Shown in pieces: positions 9,459-17,850 of a stretch of DNA of 64,000 bases. Position numbers and translations under genes: made by a program. The notes below the pieces were generated by a model. The model saw nothing but the letters and a program-made list of their open reading frames with translations, was not told the DNA's origin and made no database searches. The stretch spans positions 2,914,001-2,978,000 of the forward strand of contig NZ_CP090347.1 in assembly GCF_021398715.1 (NCBI RefSeq). Reading direction: 5' to 3'. The first letter of the stretch is position 1. Each line of letters starts with the position of its first letter. Origin of the DNA: Microbacterium binotii (GTDB taxonomy: Bacteria > Actinomycetota > Actinomycetes > Actinomycetales > Microbacteriaceae).

Positions 9459-9965
9459 ATGGAAGCCGACCTCACCACCGATGTGATCGTCCGCCCGGTA
9501 CGCGACGTGGACGCCGAAGCCCTCGGTCGCGTGCACGCCACGTGCTGGCACGAGACCTACGACCACCTGATCAGCAAGGCCGCACTGGAGCGCGTCTCGC
9601 CCCGCAGGCTCGCCGAGCTCTGGACCCACTGGGCCGAGCAGGGCCCCGACTACCGCATGTCCGCGGCACTCGTGGAAGGCGAGATCGTGGGCTTCGTCGG
9701 CTCCGGCCCCGCGCGCGACGAGGACGCCCCGCGCGAGCGCGAGCTGTACTTCATCTACCTGCTGGATGCGTGGCACGGCACCGGCATCGGCCAGAAGCTC
9801 TTCGACGCCGCCGTCGAGCCCGGCGAGCAGCTCTACCTCTGGGTCGCCGACGACAACCCGCGAGCCCACCGCTTCTACACGCGCAACGGCTTCGCCCTCG
9901 ACGGCGCGACGCACACCGAGCCGTTCCTCGGCGAGACGCTGACCGAGGTGCGCTTCACCCGCTGA
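9459..9965 (+). CDS. GNAT family N-acetyltransferase
   Basis: A 168-residue single-domain acetyl-CoA-dependent acetyltransferase. The core shows IVGFVGSGPARDE (strand 4), the acetyl-CoA-binding loop around DAWHGTGIGQKLFDAA (the Q/RxxGxG/A-like motif at about residues 105-112), and a C-terminal NPRAHRFYTRNGF signature typical of the family. It stands alone between divergent and convergent neighbours and ends just before palindrome A. The acceptor, whether a small amine, antibiotic or protein N-terminus, cannot be predicted. Confidence 0.88.
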   Translation: MEADLTTDVIVRPVRDVDAEALGRVHATCWHETYDHLISKAALERVSPRRLAELWTHWAEQGPDYRMSAALVEGEIVGFVGSGPARDEDAPRERELYFIYLLDAWHGTGIGQKLFDAAVEPGEQLYLWVADDNPRAHRFYTRNGFALDGATHTEPFLGETLTEVRFTR

Positions 9966-9996
9966 CCCGGGCCTCACATCCGGTACTCCGCTTTTT

Positions 9997-10067
9997 CGCG
10001 AGACTGCATCCTCGTCACGAGATCACGGGTATTTCCCGTGATCTCGTGTGGGAAATGCAGTCTCGCG
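9997..10067. repeat. Palindromic element A, copy 1 (71 nt)
   Basis: A two-part stem. The outer arms 9997-10009 and 10055-10067 are perfect 13-mers starting CGCGAGACTGCAT. The inner arms 10016-10029 and 10035-10048 are perfect 14-mers around a 5-nt loop. A second copy of identical length is at 30291-30361. It lies between the ends of convergent genes and is preceded by a short T-run at 9992-9996. Confidence 0.8.
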
Positions 10068-10091
10068 GCCGTTTGAGCGGCGGATGCGGGA

Positions 10092-11915
10092 TCAGCGGGC
10101 GCTGACCGTGCCGAAGAGCCGCGCGATGGGCGCGAGCACGAGGGGACGCGCGGCGATCCACCCGCCGGCCATCACGAGCACGGATGCGGCGAAGATCCAG
10201 AACCCGGCCCAGTTGTCCGCGTAGGCGGTGGGATCCGTCGACCCCTGCGCGGCGTACATGTGGTTGAGGTTGCGCAGCGCACCGGTCGCGAAGACGAGGG
10301 CGACGTGCACGATGATGAACGCGACGAAGTAGAGCATCACGGGGAAGTGCACCTTGCGCGCCCACTCGATCGGGTAAGCGCGGTTGAGGGTCTCCGCCTT
10401 GCGCGGCCACAGTCCACTCATCCGCACCCCCGTGAGGATCGCGAGCGGAGCGGCGACGAACACCGTGGTGAAGTAAGCGAGCTGCTGGAGGCTGTTGTAG
10501 TTCACCCAGCCGTTCTCGGTCGGCCAGTCCAACGACGCGTACTGCAGCATCGCGGACAGCGCGTTGGGCAGCACCTCCCAGCTGGTCGGCACGATCCGCA
10601 TCCACTGCCCCGTCACGAACAGGAGCACGAGGAACACGAGGCCGTTCACGAGCCACAGAAGATCGAGCGACTGGTGGAACCAGATCGTCAGGCTGGTCTT
10701 GCGCTTGCTGTTCCACCGCGGCGTCCAGAACGCCGTCGGCCGCTTCTCGCGCCGCACCTGCAGACCCGACCGGATGATCAGCAGCATGAAGAACGCGTTG
10801 AGGAAGTGCTGCCAGCCGAGCCAGGCGGGAAGGCCCACGGGGGCGCTCTCGGGCAGGTGGTACTCGCCCGGGTAGGTCGCGAGGAAGTCGCGCAGCGGGT
10901 CGAGCGAGACGAGCCACCGCGTCGCGAACACGATCATCGCGAGCGCGAACAACGCCCCCGCGCCGGCCACGATGCCCGCGCCCACCCACTGCAGCGCGGT
11001 GAACGGGCCGTAGCGGCGCGGCTCGGGCCGCGGCGCGGGAGGCTCGAGCGCGGCACGTCCGGGAAAGACGGTCGGCGTGAACGGCAGCGGCTCCCGCATC
11101 CGTTCGACGTCCGTGGTCGCTTGCGCGAGGGACTCCGGATGCGGCTCCTCGCCGGGGTTCGGCGCGGATCGCGTCTCTTGAACATCCGGGACAGGCGCCC
11201 CGCCAGCGGGTGCGGCGGGCGTAGTGCGCGTGGTGGCCGAGCCGGGGTCCGCGGCCGATCCGGCGGTCACGTCGGAGTCAGTGTCGGGTGCGGAATGCGT
11301 CGCAGCGCCGATGTCCGGAGCGGTCGCCACGGTGGCGGCCGGCCGCATCCGTCCCGCCGGGGGCCACGGCTCCCCGCCCGCCACGCGCGGCAGCCCCCGC
11401 CGTACGGGCTTCGAGCCTTGCTCGCCTGTCACAGATCGCGCGCTGTCCGCGCGATCTGTGACAGGCGAGCCGGGGTGGGAGTGGCCCTGGAGGGTGGGAG
11501 CCGAACCACTGGCGGCACTCGGCACCGCGGCCACGCGTGCAGCATCCACGGCGGAGCCCGCACCGTCGGGTCCAGGGAGCCGAACGACGGGAGACGCAGG
11601 ATCGACCGTCTGCGCCGGAGGCCAGGGTTCTCCCCCCGCCACCCGCGGCAGCCCCCTTCGCACCGAGCGCCGGCCATGTTCGCCTGTCACAGATCGCGGG
11701 GGTACCCCGCGATCTGTGACAGGCGAACCGAGGGATAGCGACCCCGCGTCCGCCGCCACAGGGGTGACCTCCACCTGACGGGAGGCCTCTGCACCAGGGG
11801 CAGCCGCGGAAGCCACGGCGGGCTCCACGGCGGCGGCGAAGGATGCGGGAGGCCACGGCTCCCCGCCGGCAACGCGTGGGAGGCCCCGGCGCACGCGAGG
11901 CGGGCGATCAGCCAC
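10092..11915 (-). CDS. Cytochrome b/b6 (b561-like) membrane protein with a long repetitive disordered N-terminus
   Basis: A 607-residue protein. Residues 1 to about 300 are Pro/Ala/Gly-rich and carry three copies of [16 protein letters not shown] at about residues 9, 85 and 171. The C-terminal half is a membrane domain with about five helices and four well-placed histidines (WQHF, FHQSL, KVHFP, IVHVAL) suited to two b-type haems, as in formate dehydrogenase gamma/Ni-Fe hydrogenase cytochromes. The GTG start lies two bases after the etfA stop, so it is translationally coupled. Inference: it may connect ETF to the quinone pool. Two 51-nt palindromes (11420-11470, 11678-11728) are read in frame inside the N-terminus, each placed about 5 codons before a repeat copy. 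Confidence 0.82.
   Translation of the reverse strand: MADRPPRVRRGLPRVAGGEPWPPASFAAAVEPAVASAAAPGAEASRQVEVTPVAADAGSLSLGSPVTDRGVPPRSVTGEHGRRSVRRGLPRVAGGEPWPPAQTVDPASPVVRLPGPDGAGSAVDAARVAAVPSAASGSAPTLQGHSHPGSPVTDRADSARSVTGEQGSKPVRRGLPRVAGGEPWPPAGRMRPAATVATAPDIGAATHSAPDTDSDVTAGSAADPGSATTRTTPAAPAGGAPVPDVQETRSAPNPGEEPHPESLAQATTDVERMREPLPFTPTVFPGRAALEPPAPRPEPRRYGPFTALQWVGAGIVAGAGALFALAMIVFATRWLVSLDPLRDFLATYPGEYHLPESAPVGLPAWLGWQHFLNAFFMLLIIRSGLQVRREKRPTAFWTPRWNSKRKTSLTIWFHQSLDLLWLVNGLVFLVLLFVTGQWMRIVPTSWEVLPNALSAMLQYASLDWPTENGWVNYNSLQQLAYFTTVFVAAPLAILTGVRMSGLWPRKAETLNRAYPIEWARKVHFPVMLYFVAFIIVHVALVFATGALRNLNHMYAAQGSTDPTAYADNWAGFWIFAASVLVMAGGWIAARPLVLAPIARLFGTVSAR
11420..11470. repeat. Palindromic element B, copy 1, inside the cytochrome b gene
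   Basis: Perfect 23-bp arms 11420-11442 and 11448-11470 around a 5-nt loop, core CGCCTGTCACAGATCG. It is translated in frame on the minus strand as a SPVTDR...RSVTGE peptide in the disordered region. Relatives are at 11678-11728 and 34475-34526. Confidence 0.88.
11678..11728. repeat. Palindromic element B, copy 2, inside the cytochrome b gene
   Basis: Perfect 24-bp arms 11678-11701 and 11705-11728 with a 3-nt loop. The outer 17 bases of each arm match copy 1 almost exactly while the loop-proximal part differs. It is translated in frame as SPVTDR...RSVTGE. Confidence 0.88.
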
Positions 11916-11917
11916 GC

Positions 11918-12883
11918 TCAGCCCCGCTTCGCCGCGAGGGCGTCGATGAGCTGCGGCACCACCTGGAACACGTCGCCGACGACGCCGAAGTCCGCGATCT
12001 GGAAGATCGGCGCATCGGCGTCTTTGTTGACGGCCACGATGGTCTTCGCGGTCTGCATGCCGGCCTTGTGCTGGATGGCGCCCGAGATCCCGAGCGCGAC
12101 GTAGAGCTGCGGTGACACCGAGACACCGGTCTGTCCGACCTGATGCTCGTAGGGGATGTAGCCCGCATCCACCGCTGCGCGCGATGCGCCGACGGCGGCG
12201 CCGAGCGCGTCGGCGAGCTGCTCGACGAGGGCGAACTTCTCGGCCGAGCCGAGTCCGCGTCCGCCCGACACCACCCGTGCGGCTCCCCGCAGCTCGGGAC
12301 GCGAGGATGCCTTCTCCACCACCTCGGTGGACAGGACGGATGCGGCGGGCACACCCGACGGGGTCACCGACAGCTCCGTCACGACCGGCTCGACGGACGC
12401 GGCTCGGTCCTCGACCGCACCCTGACGCACGGTCGCCACGAGCGGCCCGAAGGTCGCCGCCGCGTCGACGGAGTACGCGCCGCCGTAGACGGAGTGGTGA
12501 GCGATCACGCCCTCGTCGTCGCGATCGAGCCCCACGATGTCGACCGCGAGGGCCGCGCCGAGACGCGCGGCCAGCCGCCCCGCGACGTCGCGCCCGTCGA
12601 TCGAGTGCGAGACGAGCACCGCCTCGGGCGCCACCTGCCCCACCGCCGCGGCGAGCGCGTCGACCTCGGCCACACCCAGTCCCTCACCCCCGGGGGCGAC
12701 GAGCACGCGAGGCGCACCCCACTCCCCGGCCGTTGCGGCGAGCGCCGCGTCGCCCACGACGAGGGCGACGGGCGTTCCCACGCGGGATGCGGCCCCGAGG
12801 AGTGCGGCGCCGGATGCGGCGAGTCCCCCCGCCGCGGAGGTCTCCAGCAGCACCAGGATCGCGTCGTCGGCGAAGTCGGTCAT
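11918..12883 (-). CDS. etfA: Electron transfer flavoprotein subunit alpha
   Basis: A 321-residue FAD-binding subunit of ETF, which collects electrons from acyl-CoA dehydrogenases. The ATG at 12883 is preferred because AGAGG lies 8 nt upstream; a GTG at 12892 is possible but too close to the etfB stop. The C-terminal FAD domain is classic: [32 protein letters not shown] and a closing [15 protein letters not shown]. It is in operon with etfB upstream (12 bp gap) and the cytochrome b gene downstream. No acyl-CoA dehydrogenase or ETF-quinone oxidoreductase is visible in the window. Confidence 0.95.
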   Translation of the reverse strand: MTDFADDAILVLLETSAAGGLAASGAALLGAASRVGTPVALVVGDAALAATAGEWGAPRVLVAPGGEGLGVAEVDALAAAVGQVAPEAVLVSHSIDGRDVAGRLAARLGAALAVDIVGLDRDDEGVIAHHSVYGGAYSVDAAATFGPLVATVRQGAVEDRAASVEPVVTELSVTPSGVPAASVLSTEVVEKASSRPELRGAARVVSGGRGLGSAEKFALVEQLADALGAAVGASRAAVDAGYIPYEHQVGQTGVSVSPQLYVALGISGAIQHKAGMQTAKTIVAVNKDADAPIFQIADFGVVGDVFQVVPQLIDALAAKRG

Positions 12884-12895
12884 CGTCGTCACCTC

Positions 12896-13672
12896 TCAGA
12901 CCAGGCGGTTCTGGATCAGGAACTCGGCGAGGCGGTTGCCGCCGTCGCCCTCGTCGACGATCACCTGGCCGGCCGCGCGCGCGGGCCGGGGGGCGATCGC
13001 GATCATGATCGAGCGCGCGACATCGGGGTCGTCCGCGTCGATGCCGAGGTCGGCGAGCGACAGCGTCTCGATGGGCTTCTTCTTCGCCGCCATCACGCCC
13101 TTGAAACCGGCCATCCGCACCTCGGGCATCGCTTCGGTGATCGAGATGACGGCGGGCAGTTCGGCACGGATGCGGCGCACGGCACCGTCTCCGGGACGGT
13201 CGCCCTCGACGGCGTCCTCGGCGAGCTCGACGCGCGCGAGGCCCGTGGCGGAGGCCACGCCCAGCCGCTCGGCGATCATGGCGGGGATCACGCCGCCCAC
13301 ACCGTCGGTGGACTGGTTGCCCGCGATGACGAGGTCGAAACCGGTCCGCGCGATGGAGGCGGCGAGCACCTGGGCGGTGAGTCCGAGGTCGGCGCCGCGG
13401 AGCGCTTCGTCGACGATCTGCACGGCGGAGCCCGCGCCGAGCGCGAGCGCCTTGCGCAGCGTGGGCGTCGCCTCGTCTGCGGCCATCATCATCGCCACGA
13501 CCTCGGTGCCCGCGTGCGCGTCGGCGAAGGAGAGCGCGGCCTCGAGGGCGCGCTCCCCGATCTCGTCGATGACGCGATCGCTGGCGGCGCGGTCGGCCAG
13601 TCCGGTCTCCAGATCCAGGATGCGGTCACCGTAGGTGTCGGGGACTTCTTTGACCAGCACGATGATTCTCAT
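12896..13672 (-). CDS. etfB: Electron transfer flavoprotein subunit beta
   Basis: A 258-residue AMP-binding subunit of ETF. The start ATG at 13672 follows GAAGGAG, and the protein begins MRIIVLVKEVPDT as expected. Other family features are the early LETGLADRAASDRVIDE segment, DLVIAGNQSTDG for nucleotide binding, and LPAVISITEAMPEVRMAGFKG, which includes the recognition-loop region. It lies 45 bp downstream of an enoyl-CoA hydratase gene, and a TAGACT sequence in that gap may be a promoter giving etfBA some independent expression. Confidence 0.95.
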   Translation of the reverse strand: MRIIVLVKEVPDTYGDRILDLETGLADRAASDRVIDEIGERALEAALSFADAHAGTEVVAMMMAADEATPTLRKALALGAGSAVQIVDEALRGADLGLTAQVLAASIARTGFDLVIAGNQSTDGVGGVIPAMIAERLGVASATGLARVELAEDAVEGDRPGDGAVRRIRAELPAVISITEAMPEVRMAGFKGVMAAKKKPIETLSLADLGIDADDPDVARSIMIAIAPRPARAAGQVIVDEGDGGNRLAEFLIQNRLV

Positions 13673-13717
13673 GGGGCGGTGCTCCTTCGACAGGACGAGT
13701 CTAGACGACACTCGGTG

Positions 13718-14494
13718 TCAGCGATGGCGGAACTCAGGCGCACGCTTCTCGCGGAAGGCGGCCATCCCCTCCTTCTGGTCTTCGAGGGCGAAGAGCGTCG
13801 CGAAGCTCTGCTTCTCGAACCGCAGCCCCTCCGCCAGCGTCGTCTCCTGCGCCGCACGCAGCGCCTCCTTCGCGGCATAGACGACCGGCAGCGATTTGGC
13901 GGCGATGGCCTCGGCGACCTCCATCGCCGCATCCCGGAGCTCGGCCGCGGGGACGACGCGGGAGACGAGTCCCGCGCGCTCGGCCTCCTCGGCCCCCATG
14001 CGACGCCCGGTCAGCACCAGCTCCGCGGCCTTGTACGCGCCTACCGCACGCGTGAGCCGCTGGGTTCCGCCGAGACCCGGGATGACGCCCAGCGCGATCT
14101 CGGGCTGACCGAACTGCGCGGTGTCGGCAGCCAGGATGATGTCGCAGATCATGGCGAGCTCGCATCCGCCGCCGAGGGCGAAGCCGGCGACCGCGGCGAT
14201 GAGCGGCGTCCGGGCCCGTGTCACCGCTTCGAGGGCCGCGAACGGGTTGTCCACGAGCATGTCGCGCGCGGACTTGTCGGCCATCTGCTTGATGTCGGCA
14301 CCCGCGGCGAACGCGCGCTCGCTCCCGGTGAGCACGATCGCCCCGACGCCCTCGTCGGCGTCGAAACCGGCGACGGCGGCGGCGAGCTCACCCACCAGGG
14401 TCGAGTTGAGGGCGTTGAGGGCGTCGGGACGATTCAGGGTGATCCACCCGACGCGGCCGTGCTGCTCGACGAGGATCGTCTCGTAGGTGCTCAT
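13718..14494 (-). CDS. Enoyl-CoA hydratase (crotonase family)
   Basis: A 258-residue crotonase that probably hydrates trans-2-enoyl-CoA in beta-oxidation. It starts MSTYETILVEQHGRVGWITL. The oxyanion-hole region reads AFAAGADIKQM near residue 65. The catalytic region GFALGGGCELAMICD and the PEIALGVIPGLGGTQRL stretch carry the two expected glutamates. The ATG at 14494 is preceded by CACGAT plus 6 nt rather than an RBS, so it may have its own leaderless start. It lies between a thiolase gene and etfB in a lipid-degradation run. Confidence 0.92.
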   Translation of the reverse strand: MSTYETILVEQHGRVGWITLNRPDALNALNSTLVGELAAAVAGFDADEGVGAIVLTGSERAFAAGADIKQMADKSARDMLVDNPFAALEAVTRARTPLIAAVAGFALGGGCELAMICDIILAADTAQFGQPEIALGVIPGLGGTQRLTRAVGAYKAAELVLTGRRMGAEEAERAGLVSRVVPAAELRDAAMEVAEAIAAKSLPVVYAAKEALRAAQETTLAEGLRFEKQSFATLFALEDQKEGMAAFREKRAPEFRHR

Positions 14495-14553
14495 CTGCCC
14501 ATCGTGGCATGAGCGCACCTGCGGGGGCAGGGTCGCTCCCCGGGGAATTCCCC

Positions 14554-15732
14554 TCAGACCCGTTCGACGATGAGGGCGTTCGCCATGCCGCCGCCCTCGC
14601 ACATCACCTGCAGCCCCCGGCGCCCGCCGGTGTGCTCCAGGTACGCGACGAGCGTGCCGAGCAGCCGGGTGCCGGACGAGCCGACCGCGTGCCCGAGAGC
14701 GATCGCGCCGCCCCAGGGGTTCAGACGCGCGGGATCGGCGCCGAGCTCGCCCAGCCACGCGAGCGGCACCGAGGCGAACGCCTCGTTCACCTCGTACGCG
14801 TCGATGTCGTCGATCGTGAGCCCCGCGCGATCCAGGATGCGGCGCGTCGCCGGGATCGGCGCGGTGAGCATCATGAGCGGGTCGTCGCCGACGACGGCGA
14901 ACGAACGCAGGACGGCGCGCGGGCGCAGCCCGAGCTCCGCGGCGCGTTCGGCGCTCATGAGCAGCACGGCGGAGGCGCCGTCGGTCAGCGGCGACGACGA
15001 TCCGGCGGTGACGCGCCACTCGAGCTCGGAGAAGCGCGCCGCCGCGGCGTCGGTGCGGAACGCCGGCGGCAGAGCCGCCAGCGCGTCCACGGTCGTCTGC
15101 GCGCGGATCGTCTCATCGGTCTCGACGAGACCGGTCGGCGCCTCGACGGGCACGAGCTGCGAGACGAAGAACCCCGCCGCAGCCGCCGCGGCGGCACGGC
15201 GGTGGGACTCGGCCGCATAGGCGTCCAGCGCTTGGCGCGACAGGCCCCACTTCGCAGCGATGCGTTCGGCGGCGATGCCCTGCGAGACGAGGCCCTCGGG
15301 ATAGCGCTCGCGGAGCAGCGGCGAGACGGGGGACCCGGATGCGGCCGCCGAGCCGAGGGGCACGCGGCTCATCGACTCGACACCGCCGGCGATCACGATG
15401 TCGGCAGCCCCGGCCATGATCGCGTGCGCCGCCGAGTGGACGGCCTGCTGACCCGAGCCGCACTGGCGGTCGAAGGTCGCGGCGGGCACCGTCTCGGCGA
15501 AGCCCGCCGCGAGCACGGCTTGGCGCGCGATGTTCGTGGACTGCTCGCCGACCTGGCTGACGCAGCCCAGCAGCACGTCGTCGACGAGGGCGTCCTCGAG
15601 GCCGTTGCGCTCGACGAGGGCGCGCAGCACGCCGGCGGCGAGGTCCACGGGATGCACCCCGCTCAACGCACCCCCGGGTTTCCCTCGACCCGAGGGCGTG
15701 CGTACCGCGTCGACCAGCACCGCCTCGCGCAC
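14554..15732 (-). CDS. Acetyl-CoA acyltransferase (thiolase)
   Basis: A 392-residue degradative-type thiolase that cleaves 3-ketoacyl-CoA or condenses acetyl-CoA. The GTG at 15732 lies 4 nt after the prpC stop, with AAGGG upstream. All catalytic landmarks are present: the nucleophilic Cys in FDRQCGSGQQAV, the NEAFAS loop, the His in GGAIALGHAVGSSGTR, and the second Cys in QVMCEGGGMAN. The placement after methylcitrate-cycle genes suggests joint control of odd-chain fatty acid use: thiolysis releases propionyl-CoA that the prp enzymes consume. Confidence 0.93.
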   Translation of the reverse strand: MREAVLVDAVRTPSGRGKPGGALSGVHPVDLAAGVLRALVERNGLEDALVDDVLLGCVSQVGEQSTNIARQAVLAAGFAETVPAATFDRQCGSGQQAVHSAAHAIMAGAADIVIAGGVESMSRVPLGSAAASGSPVSPLLRERYPEGLVSQGIAAERIAAKWGLSRQALDAYAAESHRRAAAAAAAGFFVSQLVPVEAPTGLVETDETIRAQTTVDALAALPPAFRTDAAAARFSELEWRVTAGSSSPLTDGASAVLLMSAERAAELGLRPRAVLRSFAVVGDDPLMMLTAPIPATRRILDRAGLTIDDIDAYEVNEAFASVPLAWLGELGADPARLNPWGGAIALGHAVGSSGTRLLGTLVAYLEHTGGRRGLQVMCEGGGMANALIVERV

Positions 15733-15736
15733 GGAC

Positions 15737-16927
15737 TCAGCCCTTCTCTTCGGGCCGCTCGCTGACATGCTCTGCCGCGTCGTCGGGGACGTAGCCCGCG
15801 ACGTGCCGTTCCTCGTGGCCGGTGTAGACCGAGAGCGGACGGATGAGGGCGTTGCGGCTGTACTGCTCCATGATGTGCGCCGTCCACCCGACCACACGCG
15901 CGGCGACGAACAGCGGGGTGAAGGTCGCCGTGTCGAACCCGATGAGGTTGTAGGCGGGCCCCGACGGGTAGTCGAGGTTGGGGTAGATGCCTTTGCGCGC
16001 CACGAACTCGCTCTCGAGCGCGTCGTAGAGCCGTGCCACATCCGGGCGGTCGTAGTGGGCGACCAGATCGTCGAGCGCCGCCTTCATGGTGGGCACACGG
16101 GAGTCGCCGCGCTTGTAGACGCGGTGACCGAAGCCCATGATCTTGCGCTTGTTCGCGAGTGCCTCGTCGAGCCAGGCGGTGACGTTCTCCGCCTCGCCGA
16201 TCTCGTCGAAGATGTGCAGCACCGCCTCGTTCGCGCCGCCGTGCAGCGGACCCTTCAGCGCACCGACCGCGCCGACGACGGCGGAGTGCAGATCGCTGAG
16301 GGTGGAGGCGATGACCCGTCCGGTGAAGGTGGAGGCGTTGAACGAGTGCTCGGCGTACAGGATCATCGACCGGTTGAAGGCGTCGACGACGACCGCATCC
16401 GCCTCTTCACCGAAGGTCATCCAGAGGAAGTTCGCCGCGTAGTCCAGGTCGTCGCGCGGCGGGATCGGAAGCTGTCCGCGGCGGCGGCGCTGGCCGTAGG
16501 CGACGATCGCCGGCAGCGCGGCGAACAGCCGGAGGCTCCGCGCAAGGTTCTCCTCCGGAGTCCCCACGGCATCCAGGACCGACCCGACACCGGCGAGATC
16601 GGCGGCACCGAGCACGCTCAGCGCGGTGCGCACCTCATCCATGGGATGCGCGTCGAGCGGCACGAGCTCGATCGCCGACTGCACGGCCGCCGTCAGCGGC
16701 CGGTGCTCCCGCTCGATGCGGCGGAGCTCGGCGAGCTGTTCGTCGCTCGGCAGCTCGCCGTGCCACAGCAGGTACGCCACCGCCTCGACCGGCTGCGTGG
16801 CAGCGAGCTCCTGCACGGGGTAGCCGCGGTACAGCAGCGAGTTGGTCTCGGGGTTGACCTTGGAGATGGCGGTCTCGTCGGCGACGACCCCCGCCAGTCC
16901 CTTCCGGATCTGGTCCTGCTCGGTCAT
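15737..16927 (-). CDS. prpC: 2-methylcitrate synthase / citrate synthase
   Basis: A 396-residue citrate synthase-fold enzyme. In a prp operon it condenses propionyl-CoA and oxaloacetate to 2-methylcitrate. The ATG at 16927 follows GAAGGAG at 5 nt. Motifs are YLLWHGELP, the catalytic His in KGPLHGGANEA, and the second His in MGFGHRVYKRGDSR. The length is typical of the short methylcitrate-synthase branch. The operon position after prpB supports the methyl-specific role, though citrate synthase activity is also usual in this family. Confidence 0.93.
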   Translation of the reverse strand: MTEQDQIRKGLAGVVADETAISKVNPETNSLLYRGYPVQELAATQPVEAVAYLLWHGELPSDEQLAELRRIEREHRPLTAAVQSAIELVPLDAHPMDEVRTALSVLGAADLAGVGSVLDAVGTPEENLARSLRLFAALPAIVAYGQRRRRGQLPIPPRDDLDYAANFLWMTFGEEADAVVVDAFNRSMILYAEHSFNASTFTGRVIASTLSDLHSAVVGAVGALKGPLHGGANEAVLHIFDEIGEAENVTAWLDEALANKRKIMGFGHRVYKRGDSRVPTMKAALDDLVAHYDRPDVARLYDALESEFVARKGIYPNLDYPSGPAYNLIGFDTATFTPLFVAARVVGWTAHIMEQYSRNALIRPLSVYTGHEERHVAGYVPDDAAEHVSERPEEKG

Positions 16928-16953
16928 GTCACTCCTTCGTGCTGGGCCGCGCG

Positions 16954-17850
16954 TCACGGACGCGTGTAGGTGAAGATGCTGTCGTCGAAGCTGTTGTACT
17001 GCTCGTAGTCGATCAGGTCGTAGAGCTCGGCGCGATGCTGCATCTCGCCGACCTTGTCGCGCAGATGTCCCTTGTCGACGAGCTCGTCGAGCGCGCGCTC
17101 GGCGGCGCCCATCGCGATGCGCAGCAACGAGACCGGCCAGATGACGATGTTCACGCCCACGTCGCGCAGCTGATCGACCGAGAAGAGCTCGCTCTTGCCG
17201 AACTCGGTCATGTTGGCGAGGATCGGCACGTCGACGGCCTTGCGCATCGCCTCGAACTCGTCGAGGGTCGCCAGCGCCTCCGGGAAGATCGCGTCCGCTC
17301 CCGCATCCACGAGCGCCTTGGCGCGGTCGATCGCCGCGTCCAACCCCTCGATCGCGCGGATGTCGGTGCGCGCCATCACGAGGAAGTCGGGATCGCGGCG
17401 CGCGTCGACGGCGGCGCGGATGCGGCGAAGCGCCGTTCCTTCGTCCACGACGGCCTTGCCGTCGAGGTGCCCGCAGCGCTTCGGGTTGATCTGGTCCTCG
17501 ATGTGGGCGCCCGCGACGCCGGCGTCCTCGAGCATCTGGATGGTGCGTGCGACGTTCATGGGTTCACCGAAGCCGGTGTCGGCGTCGATGAGCGCCGGGA
17601 GTTCGGTCGTCCGGGCGATCTGGGCCCCGCGCCCGGCGACCTCGGTCAGGGTCGTCAGGCCGATGTCGGGAAGCCCGAGATCGGCCGAGAGCACCGCACC
17701 CGAGATGTAGACGCCCTCGAATCCCTTGCGTTCGATCAGGCGCGCGGACAGCGGATTGAAGGCACCGGGCAGCCGCATCAACTCACCCGAGGCGAGCCCC
17801 GCGCGGAACGCGCGGCGCTTGTCGGATGCGGACGCCGTCGACCCGAGCAT
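16954..17850 (-). CDS. prpB: 2-methylisocitrate lyase
   Basis: A 298-residue isocitrate lyase-superfamily TIM barrel that splits 2-methylisocitrate into pyruvate and succinate. The family signature KRCGHLDGK (Cys in the mobile loop) is at about residue 128, and Mg-binding acids lie in DADTGFG and HIEDQINPK. The ATG overlaps the prpD stop (TGATG), giving translational coupling. The next gene is prpC after 26 bp. Confidence 0.95.
   Translation of the reverse strand: MLGSTASASDKRRAFRAGLASGELMRLPGAFNPLSARLIERKGFEGVYISGAVLSADLGLPDIGLTTLTEVAGRGAQIARTTELPALIDADTGFGEPMNVARTIQMLEDAGVAGAHIEDQINPKRCGHLDGKAVVDEGTALRRIRAAVDARRDPDFLVMARTDIRAIEGLDAAIDRAKALVDAGADAIFPEALATLDEFEAMRKAVDVPILANMTEFGKSELFSVDQLRDVGVNIVIWPVSLLRIAMGAAERALDELVDKGHLRDKVGEMQHRAELYDLIDYEQYNSFDDSIFTYTRP

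Noticed and set aside
11420..11470. Palindrome as terminator of the etfA gene or as a CRISPR repeat
   Set aside because: It lies inside a coding sequence that continues with conserved cytochrome b residues, and there are no regularly spaced copies with unique spacers.
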